From Manduca sexta (taxonomy: Eukaryota; Arthropoda; Insecta; Lepidoptera; Sphingidae): a stretch of DNA of 64,000 bases. The position numbers and the translations under genes are program-made. Under the pieces are notes generated by a model, which ran no database searches, had not been told where the DNA came from, and saw only the letters and a list, made by a program, of their open reading frames with translations. The stretch covers positions 4,716,920 to 4,780,919 of the forward strand of contig NC_051129.1 of the NCBI RefSeq assembly GCF_014839805.1, written 5' to 3'. Below, piece after piece: positions 1 through 12,477 of this stretch. Numbering within the stretch: position 1 is the first letter of the stretch; each line of letters opens with the position of its first letter.

Positions 1-2009
1 CTCCCCTAATCAATTCTCTTCAACGTAATCTTGTAAAAAGCAATAGTTAGTAATGCAGGAATGCATAACGCAAACGTTCAAATACAGAAAGAGCTGCACC
101 ATCTTTGTCTTCCCCAACTACTTTTCACTTCTCTACCATTTTATCTCAATTTGCTGCCTGCGTTCTTCCAAGTTTTACAAAGAATTTCGAGAACAACAAA
201 TAAATCTTTCTCCTGTATTTATTTTATTTACATTTTTGACAAACGCCATTGTGACAATGACAGACAATTTTTTTTTATTGTCAGTTTCCAGAGACAAAAC
301 TTGGTAGTAAATGGTAGAACTTATTTAAATGATTTTTTTCTACGAAATGGCAACATTGTGCACATTTAAAGGCCTTTTTGTTATCGGAGGTTTATGAAAC
401 CATTATGAATAAGAAATTTTATCGAAGGCTCGGTAAGCTTATAGGACGTTTTAACTATTTGCGATTTATACCTTCGATAAGGGTTTTATTATGAATAAGA
501 CCATTAGTACCTACGTTATAGGACTTAAATCCGTAATTGCTATATCTGACATTCCTATTTTGACAACTATTGTTTATTTGTAGTAAACACAAATCTTGCC
601 TAACCTGAGGACTTCAGAAGCAAATGACCTAGCATGCCTACAAGTACTCTTACCTACACAAATTTTAATTGCATAACCCGAGGACTTCACAACCAAAAAT
701 CTTGTTATGCCTACGAGAGTAAGACTAATTATTTTTTGGCATATAGACTATTAGAAGATTCTACGACTGAGCTATATAATATGTAAGCAGTATGCTATGA
801 TTTAAGTCCATATGTATTTATCAACAAATTTAAATTATGAAGGGACGTAATATCCGTACCGGTTGTTCAACATTTTTGTAGCGGCTTATTTGTTAATCCC
901 TTGCGACTTACGACGCCATATAACCGATACTAACAGGTTTTTAATTGATTCTCATTGATCTTTCAAAATATGCGATCAGGGCCTTGATAACAATTGTATA
1001 TATCGCACCCGTAGAACTAAGGTGACTTAACCCAAAAAAAGACGATTTGTGGGAATCGAATAAAAAAGATTTGAAAGCAATATAAAAGGCAGTGAATTGG
1101 CGGTCGTTAAAGTGAAAATCTCTGTATCTATTCTATAATTTTATCTTTTTCTCGTCAGGGTTATAGAACATGCTTTGGAAGGTCTGTTAACAAAACTGGA
1201 ATATATATACATTTTGAATTAGGCCATTTTATTTCTAAGGCTGTGATATGTCACTTCAACTTCTATGCAGGATGTGGTAGAGTCATACTTTGGTCAATTA
1301 CATGAACCTCAAACATGTTTTTTCAAGAACAACTGACAAGTCTTGATTCATTTGCAAAAATATCATAACGAACTGATGGATCCAACACTGCATTTTTTAA
1401 TTATTACGTAAAGATTTAAAGACTACAAAAGACTGATTACAATCTGAGAAATATTATGATGTGAAATTTAGTAAGAATCGCGATTGTTTAACAGAGCGGC
1501 AAGAGCATTATTAGCATATTTAGGTAAATTATATAATCTAAACTTGCAGCATGCATTACAAACCATACCTATTACTTAGCAAAAAGCATGTGCGGAATTC
1601 GTTAACTCGGCTTTGTGATACTAAAGTTACTACTAAGTTGATCTGAGCATAATCCTATCCAAAACATAACAGTAGTTTCTGTAATATACCGCATCAGTAA
1701 AAAGCAAGAAGAAAGTACTAACTCTACTAATTTACTTTTTTATATCCAATCTAACGGATTTTTTACTTTATCTCTATTTCGATTGCAACCTGATTGGCGT
1801 TTTAAATAGACCTCGTCCGTGAATATCGATTTTATCTACGAAAATTCGTAAATCATTTAATTCTTTACTTTCATGCTTAAAGTAGCGTGACGTTTCAGCA
1901 ATAAGTATTAAAACAAGAATCATCCGACGAAGCAAATAATTAGATAAGTAAAATTATAATACTCTAATATATTGAGTAATAAGTATTTTTAATATAGGCC
2001 AATTAAGTA
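1..2009. other. Non-coding DNA, no gene recognised
   Basis: AT-rich sequence with frequent stops in all frames. The overlapping open frames at 53-369 have no recognisable domain and no convincing splice context. Nothing else is supported here. Confidence 0.6.
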
Positions 2010-2186
2010 CTGTCTCGGCAGTATAGTTATACGCAGTACGATTACCTCGCTGGGGTCTCGAGTTAGATTCCCGGGTCGGGCAACATTTAATTTTTTTGTC
2101 TGCTCAGTATCACCCCGTAGCTGTTAATAGCTTTGCTCCTTATCACACGGGTGTATAGAAGTAACTATGTACGATAACATAGCATA
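2010..2186 (+). repeat. Decayed tRNA-derived SINE, same family as the copy at 6793
   Basis: The segment follows the intact SINE at 6793-7049 block by block. It has a 'ctcggcagtatagtt' start, a degenerate B box (agttagattcc), then 'cccgggtcgggcaa', 'tctgctcagtatca' and 'ccttatcacac'. The internal promoter boxes are mutated and no target-site duplication is evident, so this is an older copy. The 120-aa minus-strand open frame that crosses it is not a gene. Confidence 0.7.
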
Positions 2187-5100
2187 ATACAAACAATACA
2201 ATGCGACTAGTACTAAGCAGCTAGTGTAGCCTGTTATGGACACTTGCATCGTACAAGACAGAGTGTATTTCATCACGTAAACCTTCATCTCAATTTTTGT
2301 TTGATGGTTTCTGTAGGGCCTATCGCAATAAATATTTGTCACTGGGAAGAACGAGAAATATTGCAATTTCGTTTTTACTGTGTTAGCAGATCCAAATATA
2401 GTAGTGACATCTTTTATCGGAATAGCGTAATAGTCATGAGATTGCCAAAACATTTTTCCTTTTATACGATATCGAATGAATCGCATTCCAATATTCTGAG
2501 ATTATACGCGTGTGCGTAATCTCACAAAAATTTGCAATCTTTTCTTTGTGTCCGTGATTTAAGTGTAATAAATTATACAAGTTTTTGTTGTTGGACATCA
2601 TTGAATTTTTATATTCGACGATAGTTGTTAACCTTAAATAGTTTGTACATCCGTTTAATTACAGTTGCGTATAAATAACATAACGTCAACGGTTGTTTTT
2701 CGAGGATTAATTTTCATAAGTGTTTTATATTGTCTTGTAAATAAATATATCGCATCGTCACTTAGAAATATTGATTATGAAGTTAAAGTGTATTAAATAT
2801 ACACAAAAACGGATCACAATTAATTAATATGAAATTATTATATTTGAAAACTTAATATTACGAGAGTCACTTAAGTTTAATTATTGCTATGATATAGTTT
2901 TGGAAATAGATTAAAAATTGTAGTTGAAAGGAGAGCAATTTAAAAATCCGCAGGTTACAGATTAAAAATATTCAAAGTATTAAAAACCAAACTATAACTT
3001 TATTAAATAATTTCTGTTTCTATTACTACTGCAATTTCCTTTTCTTTTATGATTTTAATTTAAAGATATAGTTATTCAAAAAACGTTACCACTTAATGGT
3101 TATTGTTATAGCGTTATGCTTATTGAATAGTGCGTCCATTGAATAACAAATAATTATTTACGTTTGCTGTTACGGTTATAATACTGGGTCAATTAAATTC
3201 TTACGCTTCTATAACTGTACTCGAGAATGCATTTTAGATTTCACGTTGGCATCCTGTTGACATTTCTGTTAATCATTAGTTGTTTTTTCTGTAGGTACTT
3301 GTTATATCGGTATGTTAATTTTGTTAGTTTTATTAATAACTTTCTGTTGTGATTGTGTCTTTATTCTTCGGTATAGGTGATATTATATCGCAAAGTAGTT
3401 AAATGAGAATTAATTTCATCTATTCTTAACAAATTTTATCGTTAAATATCTCTAAGAAAACAAACGAAATCCATCAATCATTAATATTGGATAGTGTCTT
3501 TTCACAAATCAGCAATATTGGTAACATTGAATATTCATAATTTTAGCTTGTAATTATTTTGAAGTAAAACCTATTTTACACTATAAGCGCGTTTCCGATT
3601 GAAAAAGCAACGGCGATACGTATACACTGCATTGCTATGTAAAGCAGGTATCAGCAGTACCTTCCCCTAGTAAATGCGGCACGTAATAATCGGAAGTAGC
3701 CCCCGGCTTATTGCGACGTCGGACGGCTATTAATATACTCATAAGTAAGTATATTAATGTTGACTTTCGTGACTACTTATGGTGATTACTTACTAAAATT
3801 GGTATGGTTTTCTTGATATTACTATCTATATATTAATACGTGATGAAAATTTTTGTACTAAAATACATTGCTCGCAAAGAGGTGTGTTAGATTTGGCATA
3901 AAATGTTCATATAGAGGAGTACAAAAGAAATAAAGTTATGTATAATATGTGTTACAAATATATTAAATTCGACAACAACACAAGTATTCATAAATATCTC
4001 AGAATTGTGGATCTCAAACTAAAATTGATAAACTTGCGTTGCGTTTGTTATAATAAAAATAATTCCAAGGAACAGATGTATGTAATTCTGTATAGCAAAA
4101 TGGTAGCGGTATAATATACTTAATGTGGTAACATTTGTTATATCTGAATAAGACGCCGTATTTTATTATACAATATAACATTACAAATGTATCAGTATGG
4201 GATCAGAAATAGAGGCAAAACTCTATTACCAACCTATAAAGCTCATAATCACATGCAATTTATTTTATAGCGTCGATTGGGTACGCTCTGAGAGTAATCA
4301 AATCAGTATAGTGCGAGTCAAGTTCAAATGCAGGACAACCTTGAGTCTCACTCAGTGTCATTAGAACTAGTACAGCATCTTAGACTGCATGGAACCGAAT
4401 ATATTTGCAAAAGAGTATTGATATTTGATTAAATGTTCGTAGTAATTAATATTACACATGCATTTTATTGCATCAAGGACGTGGACTGAAACAGACTATT
4501 TACGTTTATATAATAGAGATACCTCCAGTAATTGGCACTAAAGGTGTAATTAATTCTGCTTGAGCTATCTACGTCAGTTGTTCAACTGGTCGTAGAGAAA
4601 GTACTCGGCGGAATTCCACGAGATTGCTTATTGGCATCTCGGGACCAGCGCGTTCGGTGCAAATTACGATGGACTAAGGTTGCCACACCATCTAACATAT
4701 TGTATGTCGACACAATAAAATTAACATACCGATGCAAATATTACAGACTTATCTATGAAATAATTTAAAACACGTTGTTTAAGTATAATGGTTTTGAATA
4801 TTATGGAGAATTGTTTTAGCGCCATCTGTTATCGAAGTATGGAAAGTTGACATTATTTTTGACGCTCGCTGAGTCATGCCCAAATTGATGCGGAGAATTA
4901 AGTACATGTTATTAAATTCACATTCCACGTCTTGTTACTTCATGCAATTAAATTGCAATAAGTCTTGGAAAGTTTGTAAATGTGTATTTAATCACAATGC
5001 ATGTTCGTTTGTGAATTTGGTTTGCGATGCGGCAACCTTGAGTATTGTGATAGTAAGTGTAGAAGTGGAAACCGGTAGAGTCAAGTGATAATGTATTATT

Positions 5101-6779
5101 CAATATACGTTGCCTGTTCTCCGCCCATATGACAGACCTTTCCCGGAAAATAAAAATTGATTATATGTTAATATAGGGAATGGCTATATCCTAAAAGCGC
5201 AAATCCGTTCAGCAATTTCTGTGTTAACTTCTTACTAACATCTTCATAAACTAGCTTTGTAATAATAGTAAGTTTCTCGTGGTGCAGATGTTATATGACG
5301 CGACTTCCACGTCTTAATTAAAATTCCGAATGACGACAGAGCCTGTTTAGTTGCCGTACAAATGGAGTATCATTATCATTATCATAAGAATTTTAGGTTT
5401 TAATAACGTATTACAATCTTTTTTATAGTTTATTTACGATCTAACAGCGCAGTATGGCATTAACATTTTTGTGGTCTATCAATCATTTTTTACATAAATG
5501 CGGTGTCTTTTATAATGATTGTTCAATTGTTATAAAAAGTATGATCATTTGTGGGTGTTTAAACTTTTTTTTTAAACTGCTTCTGGTTCTGCTTCCTCCC
5601 TGTTTCCTATAATATCTGAGGACAGAAATAGATCAGCAAATACTTATCTACTATTGCCTATCCATCGTGGAGACAAGCGTGAGGTCTCCATTGTATTATT
5701 ATCGTTTACATAAAGGATAGTAGAGGTCGTTTGTAATAATTTCCCGAACAGAACAACTTTGATGTGTTTAAAATCCCATCACGATATGGTCTATATCTAC
5801 ATCGATCGTAGATAGCGTGGCACCATCCATGTTAAATACACCATAGGAACATTTTAAATCGTTTACCTTACACACCACTACAGTACTTAAAGTTATAATA
5901 TTAAAGATTTAAATCCCATAGCACAGAAGGTGTCATACGTCCTTCCATTCCTGCGGGTGGTCCGCATGAGACTGCGGTCCGTTTTGAGTTTCCAGTAGAT
6001 TTTGCAGTGCGGACACTGTGTAATTTCCGGCCCATTGGACAACGTGGCTAATATTGTGGAAAGTGACAAGTTGGCAGAAAATTCATGAGCTCTAAACGCG
6101 ATTTTTGGTCGGTAGCCGGAGCACATCAATCGATCTATGAATTAATTTGCATCAGGAAATAACTTCGATTTTACATGTTTATTAATGAAGCAAATAGGTA
6201 AGTATAGTTTGTGAAATAAAGCATTTTATCGGACGAGTTTTTGCATGTGTATCGTCTATTAATACCGTAAGTCTAATGCTGTCCTGGATTTGTAAATAGG
6301 CCGTATAGGCCGCGGCCTATGGGCGGCAGCCTCTTAGGGGCGACAGATTTCAGAGGACTATCACTCGATTTAATTAATCATTCGTTTATTTAACTTTAGT
6401 GCTTTCCATAATACAAACAAATGGAAAATTATTAAGTATTTTAGAAACATACGTACATACATATTACATACATAAACTCTACACTCATAAAAATATAAAT
6501 TCTGCACTGGTCTAATGAGTGCCAAAACGTCCCAATTCATTGGTAATATTACATCAATTTCGTTTCCAAATATGTGTTGATCGTAAAACCTTAATGCATA
6601 GTTTAATATATAAATATATTAGAAGATTTAAGCTGCTGTTATCCAGTTTTATTTTATTATATACTTATTTACAATCTTAGATGCACGGCTTAGGAGTAAG
6701 TAGGTATAAAGTGACACGTCGTAGAGCGATTTCCGCACGGAGACAAATGATTTTATCCAATACTTATTTTGTGTCTAGG
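2187..6779. other. Non-coding DNA, no gene recognised
   Basis: AT-rich sequence without a recognisable coding exon. Local oddities are a GC-richer stretch at about 5930-6120, open on both strands but matching no family I know, a 16-bp perfect palindrome at 6305-6320 (ataggccgcggcctat), and a short ATT-rich microsatellite near 5370. The open frame at 4876-5088 looks like chance. Confidence 0.5.
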
Positions 6780-6802
6780 TATTGAAGAAATGACTGCCTC
6801 GG

Positions 6803-6813
6803 TGGCGTAGTTG
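6803..6813 (+). promoter_or_regulatory. Pol III A box of the SINE
   Basis: tggcgtagttg matches the A-box consensus TRGYNNARNNG at every fixed position, 10 bp inside the SINE 5' end. Confidence 0.8.
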
Positions 6814-6850
6814 TATTGCACGTCCGGTACAATAGCGCTCTGAGGTCCTG

Positions 6851-6861
6851 GGTTCGAATCC
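6851..6861 (+). promoter_or_regulatory. Pol III B box of the SINE
   Basis: ggttcgaatcc matches GGTTCGANNCC exactly and lies 37 bp after the A box, a tRNA-like spacing. Together with the A box it forms an internal type 2 Pol III promoter. Confidence 0.85.
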
Positions 6862-7062
6862 CGGGTCGGGCAAAGTGATATTTGGGTTTTTCTGCTCAGT
6901 ATCAGCCCGGAGTCTGGAATTTGTGCCCGATATGGCGATAGGCTTGCCCCCTATCACATCATGGGACGGAACATACTTGGCGAAAAGTGGGTGCCCTAGT
7001 TGCGCCTCTGCATACCCCTTCGGGGATAAAATGCGTGATGTTATGTATGTATTGAAGAAATG

Positions 7063-10000
7063 CAAGTCCACGCTGATCCAACACAAGGCTCGTAGCTACA
7101 AGCTAGCTAACTCAGTGGGATTAGGTTTATGTGAGCTATTGGGTACATCTAAAATCTTAGTATTTATTATCCAATCAGTCCAATATTAACATGTTAAGTA
7201 GCCATCATATGTTGTGACTTTGAGATGTAAATAGATATGTAATTTAAGTAACGCCGCTGTGTAACCTAACCTTTGGTTTACGTGCCAAGGAAATCCGATT
7301 GGAATACATTTTCTTACATTTGTTAAATCATGCTGTTATAAGAATTAAAAGAGATGTATACAATGTCCCAACTATGTTGATTCTCTGGCTAATTGTAAAA
7401 TAAAATATCTTCCTACTAATCATCTACTTTATTCTTTTCGGAAACAATAACTATTATTATTCCGTTTTCTCTTATATCCATCCCATAGTTGTTTGTAAGA
7501 GATTACCTTGTGCAGTAAGACGCCATTTGTAGTTTTTTCACTTTTTTTGTTCTAATATTTTTATGTTATATTATAAGTATTATTCAAGCATGCTTAAAAC
7601 AAGGAAAGTAAGTAAGTAGAAAGGTAACAGATACGAATGTAACTAAAGATAAAACATTTTATTTTCACAATTTCTTGTACAGTTTTATGAATAATTTTGG
7701 TCACGATATAATGTTTGATAAACCACAGATCAAATATATTGATATTGAAAAACGAATTAAAAAGGAGTTATGTTATGATTGAAAAATAAATTGGTAGGAT
7801 TTTCTGGCAAAATTACATGACATTGCTTCGAAGTTTGAATGGTTATTTGAGATAGGGACATATGCAAACAGCAAACAGCGGCAAAGTGACTAACTACTAC
7901 CTCAGTAACTACTGCAACGGCAGAAAAATTGAAAGGACTTCGTCCCTACTACTACTTTCATATCTTAACAGTCATCAGAAACATATCTGCCTTTCTGACT
8001 AAATAACTATCTGGTTAGAAGCTTCGATACGAGCAATTATAGCTGATTTTACTTTGTTTATAGTGTTTGCGACTAAAAGGTCTCACTTTAAAATAAAAAA
8101 GCAGTAATTATTCATAATTATTATTTACATAGAACTGCTTATATTGTTTGCAAGTAAAATGTTTCACTTTGAAACAGAAATCGGCCAGTTACTTACTTAA
8201 TCTAAAAGTTACGGTCCTGCCACGTCTCCGCTCCGTCACTGGTATGTGCGTATAATCCTTTATAGTTGACATTTTATATTCAAGCTTACATTAATGAAGA
8301 TTCTCATCTGTTGCAATCGCGATGCTGGCCTACAAAGTAACTGGATACACTGGCTGACCCCAGACGCAGCTCTCTGGAATGCTACGCCTTGTCCAACACG
8401 TGTATTGAAACTCTTTTCTTTACTAGTATTTTACAACTTGAACTGGACAGAAACCGGTGGAGGCAGATCATCCGCTCCAGATGCAACCCTAACGCTGACC
8501 ACGATCCTCAGATACCGACCGGACCGACTAGAGAGAGAGAGAGAGAAAAAGAGACAACTTAGAAGAATGGGGGCGCATTACGTATCAAATAGTCAAACCT
8601 CACTCCCTCCGTCTCTCTACTGTGAAAACACGAGAGATATTACCACTGTAATAGTGAAAATATACCCTACTTTTGTAAAATCATTTGGAGATAAATACCT
8701 AGAAGAGCAACTAATAGCTTTGTTTTACATATAATGATGAGAAAAACAAGCCGCTCGCCTGGTAGTAAATACGCTTGTCAACAGCATAAAATTGTACAAT
8801 TGAACTCTAATATCGAATACGGCTATTAAAGTCGCCATCATTACGATTGCGAACACATAAGTAATTATTGTGGCACACCTGTTCCGTCTAAAATAAAGAA
8901 AGCGAAGCAATTTTAATAAGATGTACAATAAACACGCGTAACCACTGTCGCTTTTGAAAGAGAAAGCTTTAGCTATCGATCATAATACCGGTTGTAAAGG
9001 GTTGCCATGATAAACAAAATTCCCGTAGATGTCAGGATTTCCGGATATTTTTGGGAATTTCAATTTGGTTTCAATTTATAACGTATTAGGCGTTATGTAT
9101 TTATTTTATCTTTGATGGTCATCTAAAACAAACTTCAAAAGACGCTATTATATCACACGTTTAATTAATGGAGGTGGTAGAGCTCTTTAATAATACAATT
9201 TTAAAGATTTGTTTTTCTTTTTGCATATAGAATTTTTTATTTTTATGACGTTAAGCAATAGTCAATTAGACACGATTGATAAGAGTGGTATCACTGTATA
9301 ATGTATCGCAAAACCGGCATGGATTAATAATGCTTTGCAGTTACATTCTGAAGGGATAATAAAATCCTTAAAGACTAGATTCCTTTGCACAAAAGATATT
9401 TAACAACCTTTCATTTGGCATAGACTGTGACTCAGTGATTATATGTCGTGTTTTGGCTAAAAAAATGAAGTCACTTATGACACGACTTTTTATTAGTTTT
9501 AACACATAATTTTACCCATCATAGAAAACTTTATGTAATGTCAAAGTTTTTGTTTAAATTTTTAACAGACAAATTTCTTTTCCTTACTATTACGTAGTGA
9601 GTTATGTAAAGTAATGTACAGTTTTAAACTTAGAGCATAACCTTTATACTTTAGTATTATTATAAGTCATTGCGTAATGATGATCGTAGTGCAGTTTCAT
9701 TTGTATGTCGTAATGATAGAGTGACATCGTTTTCGATGACGACTGCATAATCTTTTAGGATATAATATTTAGATTTCTGCATTGTGCAATAATATTCTAG
9801 TATGGTCTATTTTTAGAAAGAATTTATATTTATATTCAAGGTTATTACTAATATAAAATTGTTTTTTTTTTATTACAAAAAAAATATTGTTTAAATGTTA
9901 CTGTAAACTCTTGAAAATTTCCAATATAAATTTAATGATATTTTTAACATTCAATCCGAATCATTAAAAATTAAATTTGTTGTATGGCAACCCTGGCCAT

Positions 10001-10566
10001 GCGGCTTATTACGACATTTGGAGATGCGTACCCGCAGCCTTCTTACGGTAATCGGTCATGCAATCAGTGACATGTGTATTTAGCGTTTTTTGGTGTCAAA
10101 TTCAACGAACACTATTTGTGCTTTTAGCAACACTGCATCGCCTGTTTTTGTCCACAATTTCTTTTATACCAAATCCGAAAATCAATTTAATTAATATTTT
10201 GAATGTTGCACGCTATTGTTCGTTAATTTTAAAGCTAGAAATATAATTTCAATTGCCTTATATCTTCACAGCCGTTGGATATATAATTATTTATCTTTAA
10301 AAAGTATTACAAAAAAATATTTTTGAAACGGAAGCTATCTTAAAACAGATTCCGTAATCTAAGACTTAGTTTTGAATATTGACTACCGGCTATTAAAAAA
10401 AATAATACTTAGTGGTAAATCCTTAATATGGCCTATTAGCACTTGTACATTACTATTTGACGATAGAAACAGATTCCACAGTGGGTGACATCAATGCAGA
10501 CTCTACGAGAGACACAATATGAACTGCAATTCCTTGCTGTGGATTTATTTCTGAAATTTGTCTTAC
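7063..10566. other. Non-coding DNA with one retroelement remnant, no gene recognised
   Basis: AT-rich sequence. Apart from the remnant at 8440-8560 and a short (GA)n run at about 8530-8546, nothing is recognisable. If the lectin exon at 10567-10667 belongs to a functional gene, this stretch is its downstream intron. I searched it by eye for the following C-type lectin exon and did not find one. Confidence 0.5.
8440..8560 (+). repeat. Remnant of a non-LTR retrotransposon C-terminus
   Basis: The frame starting at 8443 reads LDRNRWRQIIRS, followed by a short acidic-to-basic tail. This resembles the 'LDRxRWRxxI' end found in insect non-LTR element proteins. A related segment with the same 'acgatcctca' and 'gggaccgac' blocks lies at 28018-28215. 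The call rests on this short motif, so the family is uncertain. A (GA)n run follows immediately. Confidence 0.4.
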
Positions 10567-10667
10567 CTTAAAGAATATTCCTAAGTAATATCTCTTCTCT
10601 CCTGTTTTTAGCAACGGCATCGTCCATCTCGTGATACCAAGTTCGTCGTCATTGCAACTTGTGCATT
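10567..10667 (-). CDS. Probable exon of an insect C-type lectin
   Basis: On the minus strand a 101-nt interval is bounded by a good acceptor (aatttgtttcag, ending at 10668) and a good donor (gtaaga, starting at 10566). It has acceptor phase 2 nt plus 33 codons and donor phase 0. The peptide contains CTSCNDDELG, then TMPLLKTGEKRYYLGIFFK. Insect C-type lectins carry a similar 'kYYLGIFFKaNW' segment just before the first helix of the lectin domain, so this would be the exon that precedes most of the carbohydrate-recognition domain. It is too short to appear as a long open frame. The next exon should begin with an A-N-W-F/Y-like sequence at lower coordinates, and I did not find it. The exon with the signal peptide should lie at higher coordinates and was also not found. 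Family assignment is from memory of the motif, and the rest of the gene is unseen. Confidence 0.6.
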
Positions 10668-11173
10668 CTGAAACAAATTACATTAACATTTTAATTATTT
10701 ATACCCTTTATTGAAAAATGCAGTTTAGTTTTAGATTTTTTAACGGATTTCGAGAATATGATTTAAAATTCATAAGTATTTAAAAAGGTTTCGAAGATAT
10801 TTCTATACAATTAAATATGAATAGGTAGCGAAGTATTTTTTAAATATTAGTTAAGTATGTATTAGATAGAGAACGCTTAGCTGAAGTGGAAAGGACTGAG
10901 CGAAGGTTTAAAGTTTGATCCCTAGGTGAATCTTTGACTTTCCGCAACTACATACATGTATATTAACAAATTATTGCTGAGTATATTGTTAAAAGAAAGC
11001 ATTGTGAGGAAATTAGCATACCTAGCGTTTATGCATAAGAATAAATAATATTGAAGGTTTGTAAAGTGTTACATTTCGAATTTTAAGAGTAACTTCCTCT
11101 ATTGTAGAGCAGATGAAAGTGGAGTTGTCATTATAACAAGGATTTTTATTAATTAATATTATGTAGGTAATAG
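10668..11173. other. Non-coding DNA, no gene recognised
   Basis: AT-rich sequence between the probable lectin exon and an RTE fragment. It is possibly the upstream intron of the lectin gene. No signal-peptide exon was recognised. Confidence 0.5.
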
Positions 11174-11335
11174 CGTAGCGTAGGACGACCTCCGACCCGC
11201 TGGTCCGACGATATTCGTAGGATCGCCGGTGGACGCTTGATGAGGAGAGCGGAGGACCGAACAGCGTGGCGCGCTTTAGGGGAAGCCTATGTTCAGCAGT
11301 GGACAGCTGTAGGCTGATGATAGGCAATAGGTATA
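11174..11335 (+). mobile_element. 5'-truncated RTE-type non-LTR retrotransposon, 3' end
   Basis: An open frame from 11174 to the TGA at 11315-11317 reads RPPTRWSDDIRR, then EDRTAWRALGEAYVQQWTAVG and stop. This is the C-terminus typical of endonuclease/reverse transcriptase polyproteins of RTE-like elements that are very abundant in Lepidoptera. The frame is still intact over 47 codons, but everything upstream (endonuclease, reverse transcriptase) is absent, which is the usual 5' truncation. The 3' end runs into a 'ctgatgatag' tail. The GC content is clearly above that of the flanks. The longer open frame on the opposite strand is a shadow. Confidence 0.8.
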
Positions 11336-11791
11336 AATAATAATTTTTTTAGCTAATCATGATACGAAGGATAAGTGAAATTGTATGTGCCGAATAATTA
11401 TAGTCGATACTATGGGAACTTGGAGAACTTCTTTTTGAATAATGTAAGAAGCATTAATCAGGTAAGAAATACATAGTTCCTACGAACAGCGGAAAAATAT
11501 CTAACAAATTTGTGATTGCATTGAAAAAAATAATTTAAAATATACACTAATAGGAAACATGCTATAATGCATTCTGGATAAATAATAATCATCATAAATA
11601 TTATAATCATACAAATATACAACTAATACCGTGTTTAATTTATGACAATGACAATTTAATGTAATTTTATTTTGTCCCATATAATATTCTATCATGTTAT
11701 TGTTATTTATTTATCAACAAGTAAATATGCACACAATGGAATGCGGATTTTTCATAGACTCAAAAATTATGACATCTGTTGACAATGACAT

Positions 11792-11823
11792 TTATTCGTT
11801 AATATATCAATATTAACGAATAA
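11792..11823. repeat. Perfect hairpin, 14-bp arms, ATCA loop
   Basis: The arm ttattcgttaatat (11792-11805), loop atca, and exact reverse complement (11810-11823) form a perfect inverted repeat. It lies 15 bp before a second, longer hairpin with the same loop sequence. Confidence 0.9.
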
Positions 11824-11838
11824 TAACATTAAATTAAT

Positions 11839-11896
11839 AACATATTTATGATTTTCAATAAGATCATCAGATCTTATTGAAAATCATAAATATGTT
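11839..11896. repeat. Perfect hairpin, 27-bp arms, ATCA loop
   Basis: The arms at 11839-11865 and 11870-11896 are exact reverse complements separated by the four bases atca. The structure ends 39 bp before the first N gap. It could be a MITE end, or it could have contributed to the contig break. Confidence 0.9.
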
Positions 11897-11935
11897 TTAA
11901 AGGTTATTAAATTCCAATGTCCTCAATAAATATTA

Positions 11936-12435
11936 NNNNNNNNNNNNNNNNNNNNNNNNNNNNNNNNNNNNNNNNNNNNNNNNNNNNNNNNNNNNNNNNN
12001 NNNNNNNNNNNNNNNNNNNNNNNNNNNNNNNNNNNNNNNNNNNNNNNNNNNNNNNNNNNNNNNNNNNNNNNNNNNNNNNNNNNNNNNNNNNNNNNNNNNN
12101 NNNNNNNNNNNNNNNNNNNNNNNNNNNNNNNNNNNNNNNNNNNNNNNNNNNNNNNNNNNNNNNNNNNNNNNNNNNNNNNNNNNNNNNNNNNNNNNNNNNN
12201 NNNNNNNNNNNNNNNNNNNNNNNNNNNNNNNNNNNNNNNNNNNNNNNNNNNNNNNNNNNNNNNNNNNNNNNNNNNNNNNNNNNNNNNNNNNNNNNNNNNN
12301 NNNNNNNNNNNNNNNNNNNNNNNNNNNNNNNNNNNNNNNNNNNNNNNNNNNNNNNNNNNNNNNNNNNNNNNNNNNNNNNNNNNNNNNNNNNNNNNNNNNN
12401 NNNNNNNNNNNNNNNNNNNNNNNNNNNNNNNNNNN
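11936..12435. other. Assembly gap of exactly 500 N
   Basis: A run of 500 N. The round length, identical to the gap at 32433-32932, marks a placeholder join between contigs and not a measured distance. Confidence 0.98.
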
Positions 12436-12477
12436 TTAACATTGGTATTATTTAATTCCAAAGATGGACAATGATTT

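Larger units (their letters stand above)
6780..7062 (+). mobile_element. Full-length tRNA-derived SINE with 13-bp target-site duplication
   Basis: The body at about 6793-7049 is flanked by a perfect 13-bp direct repeat, tattgaagaaatg, at 6780-6792 and 7050-7062, which is the signature of target-primed retroposition. The 5' part carries an A box and a B box that both match the RNA polymerase III consensus. The middle has a non-tRNA body, and the 3' part ends 'gcgtgatgttatgtatg'. Decayed relatives lie at 2010-2186 and 56796-56875. The element has no coding capacity and would depend on a LINE reverse transcriptase for mobility. The intact boxes and perfect TSD suggest a fairly young insertion. 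The family name is not assigned. Confidence 0.9.

Noticed and set aside
5893..6129. GC-richer segment with a 78-aa minus-strand frame and an open plus-strand frame
   Set aside because: Neither strand gives a family I recognise, and splice signals are not convincing. It may be an old transposon fragment.
6793..6870. tRNA gene
   Set aside because: The A and B boxes are present, but the segment does not fold as a clean tRNA with a recognisable anticodon arm. It is followed by a SINE body and flanked by a TSD.
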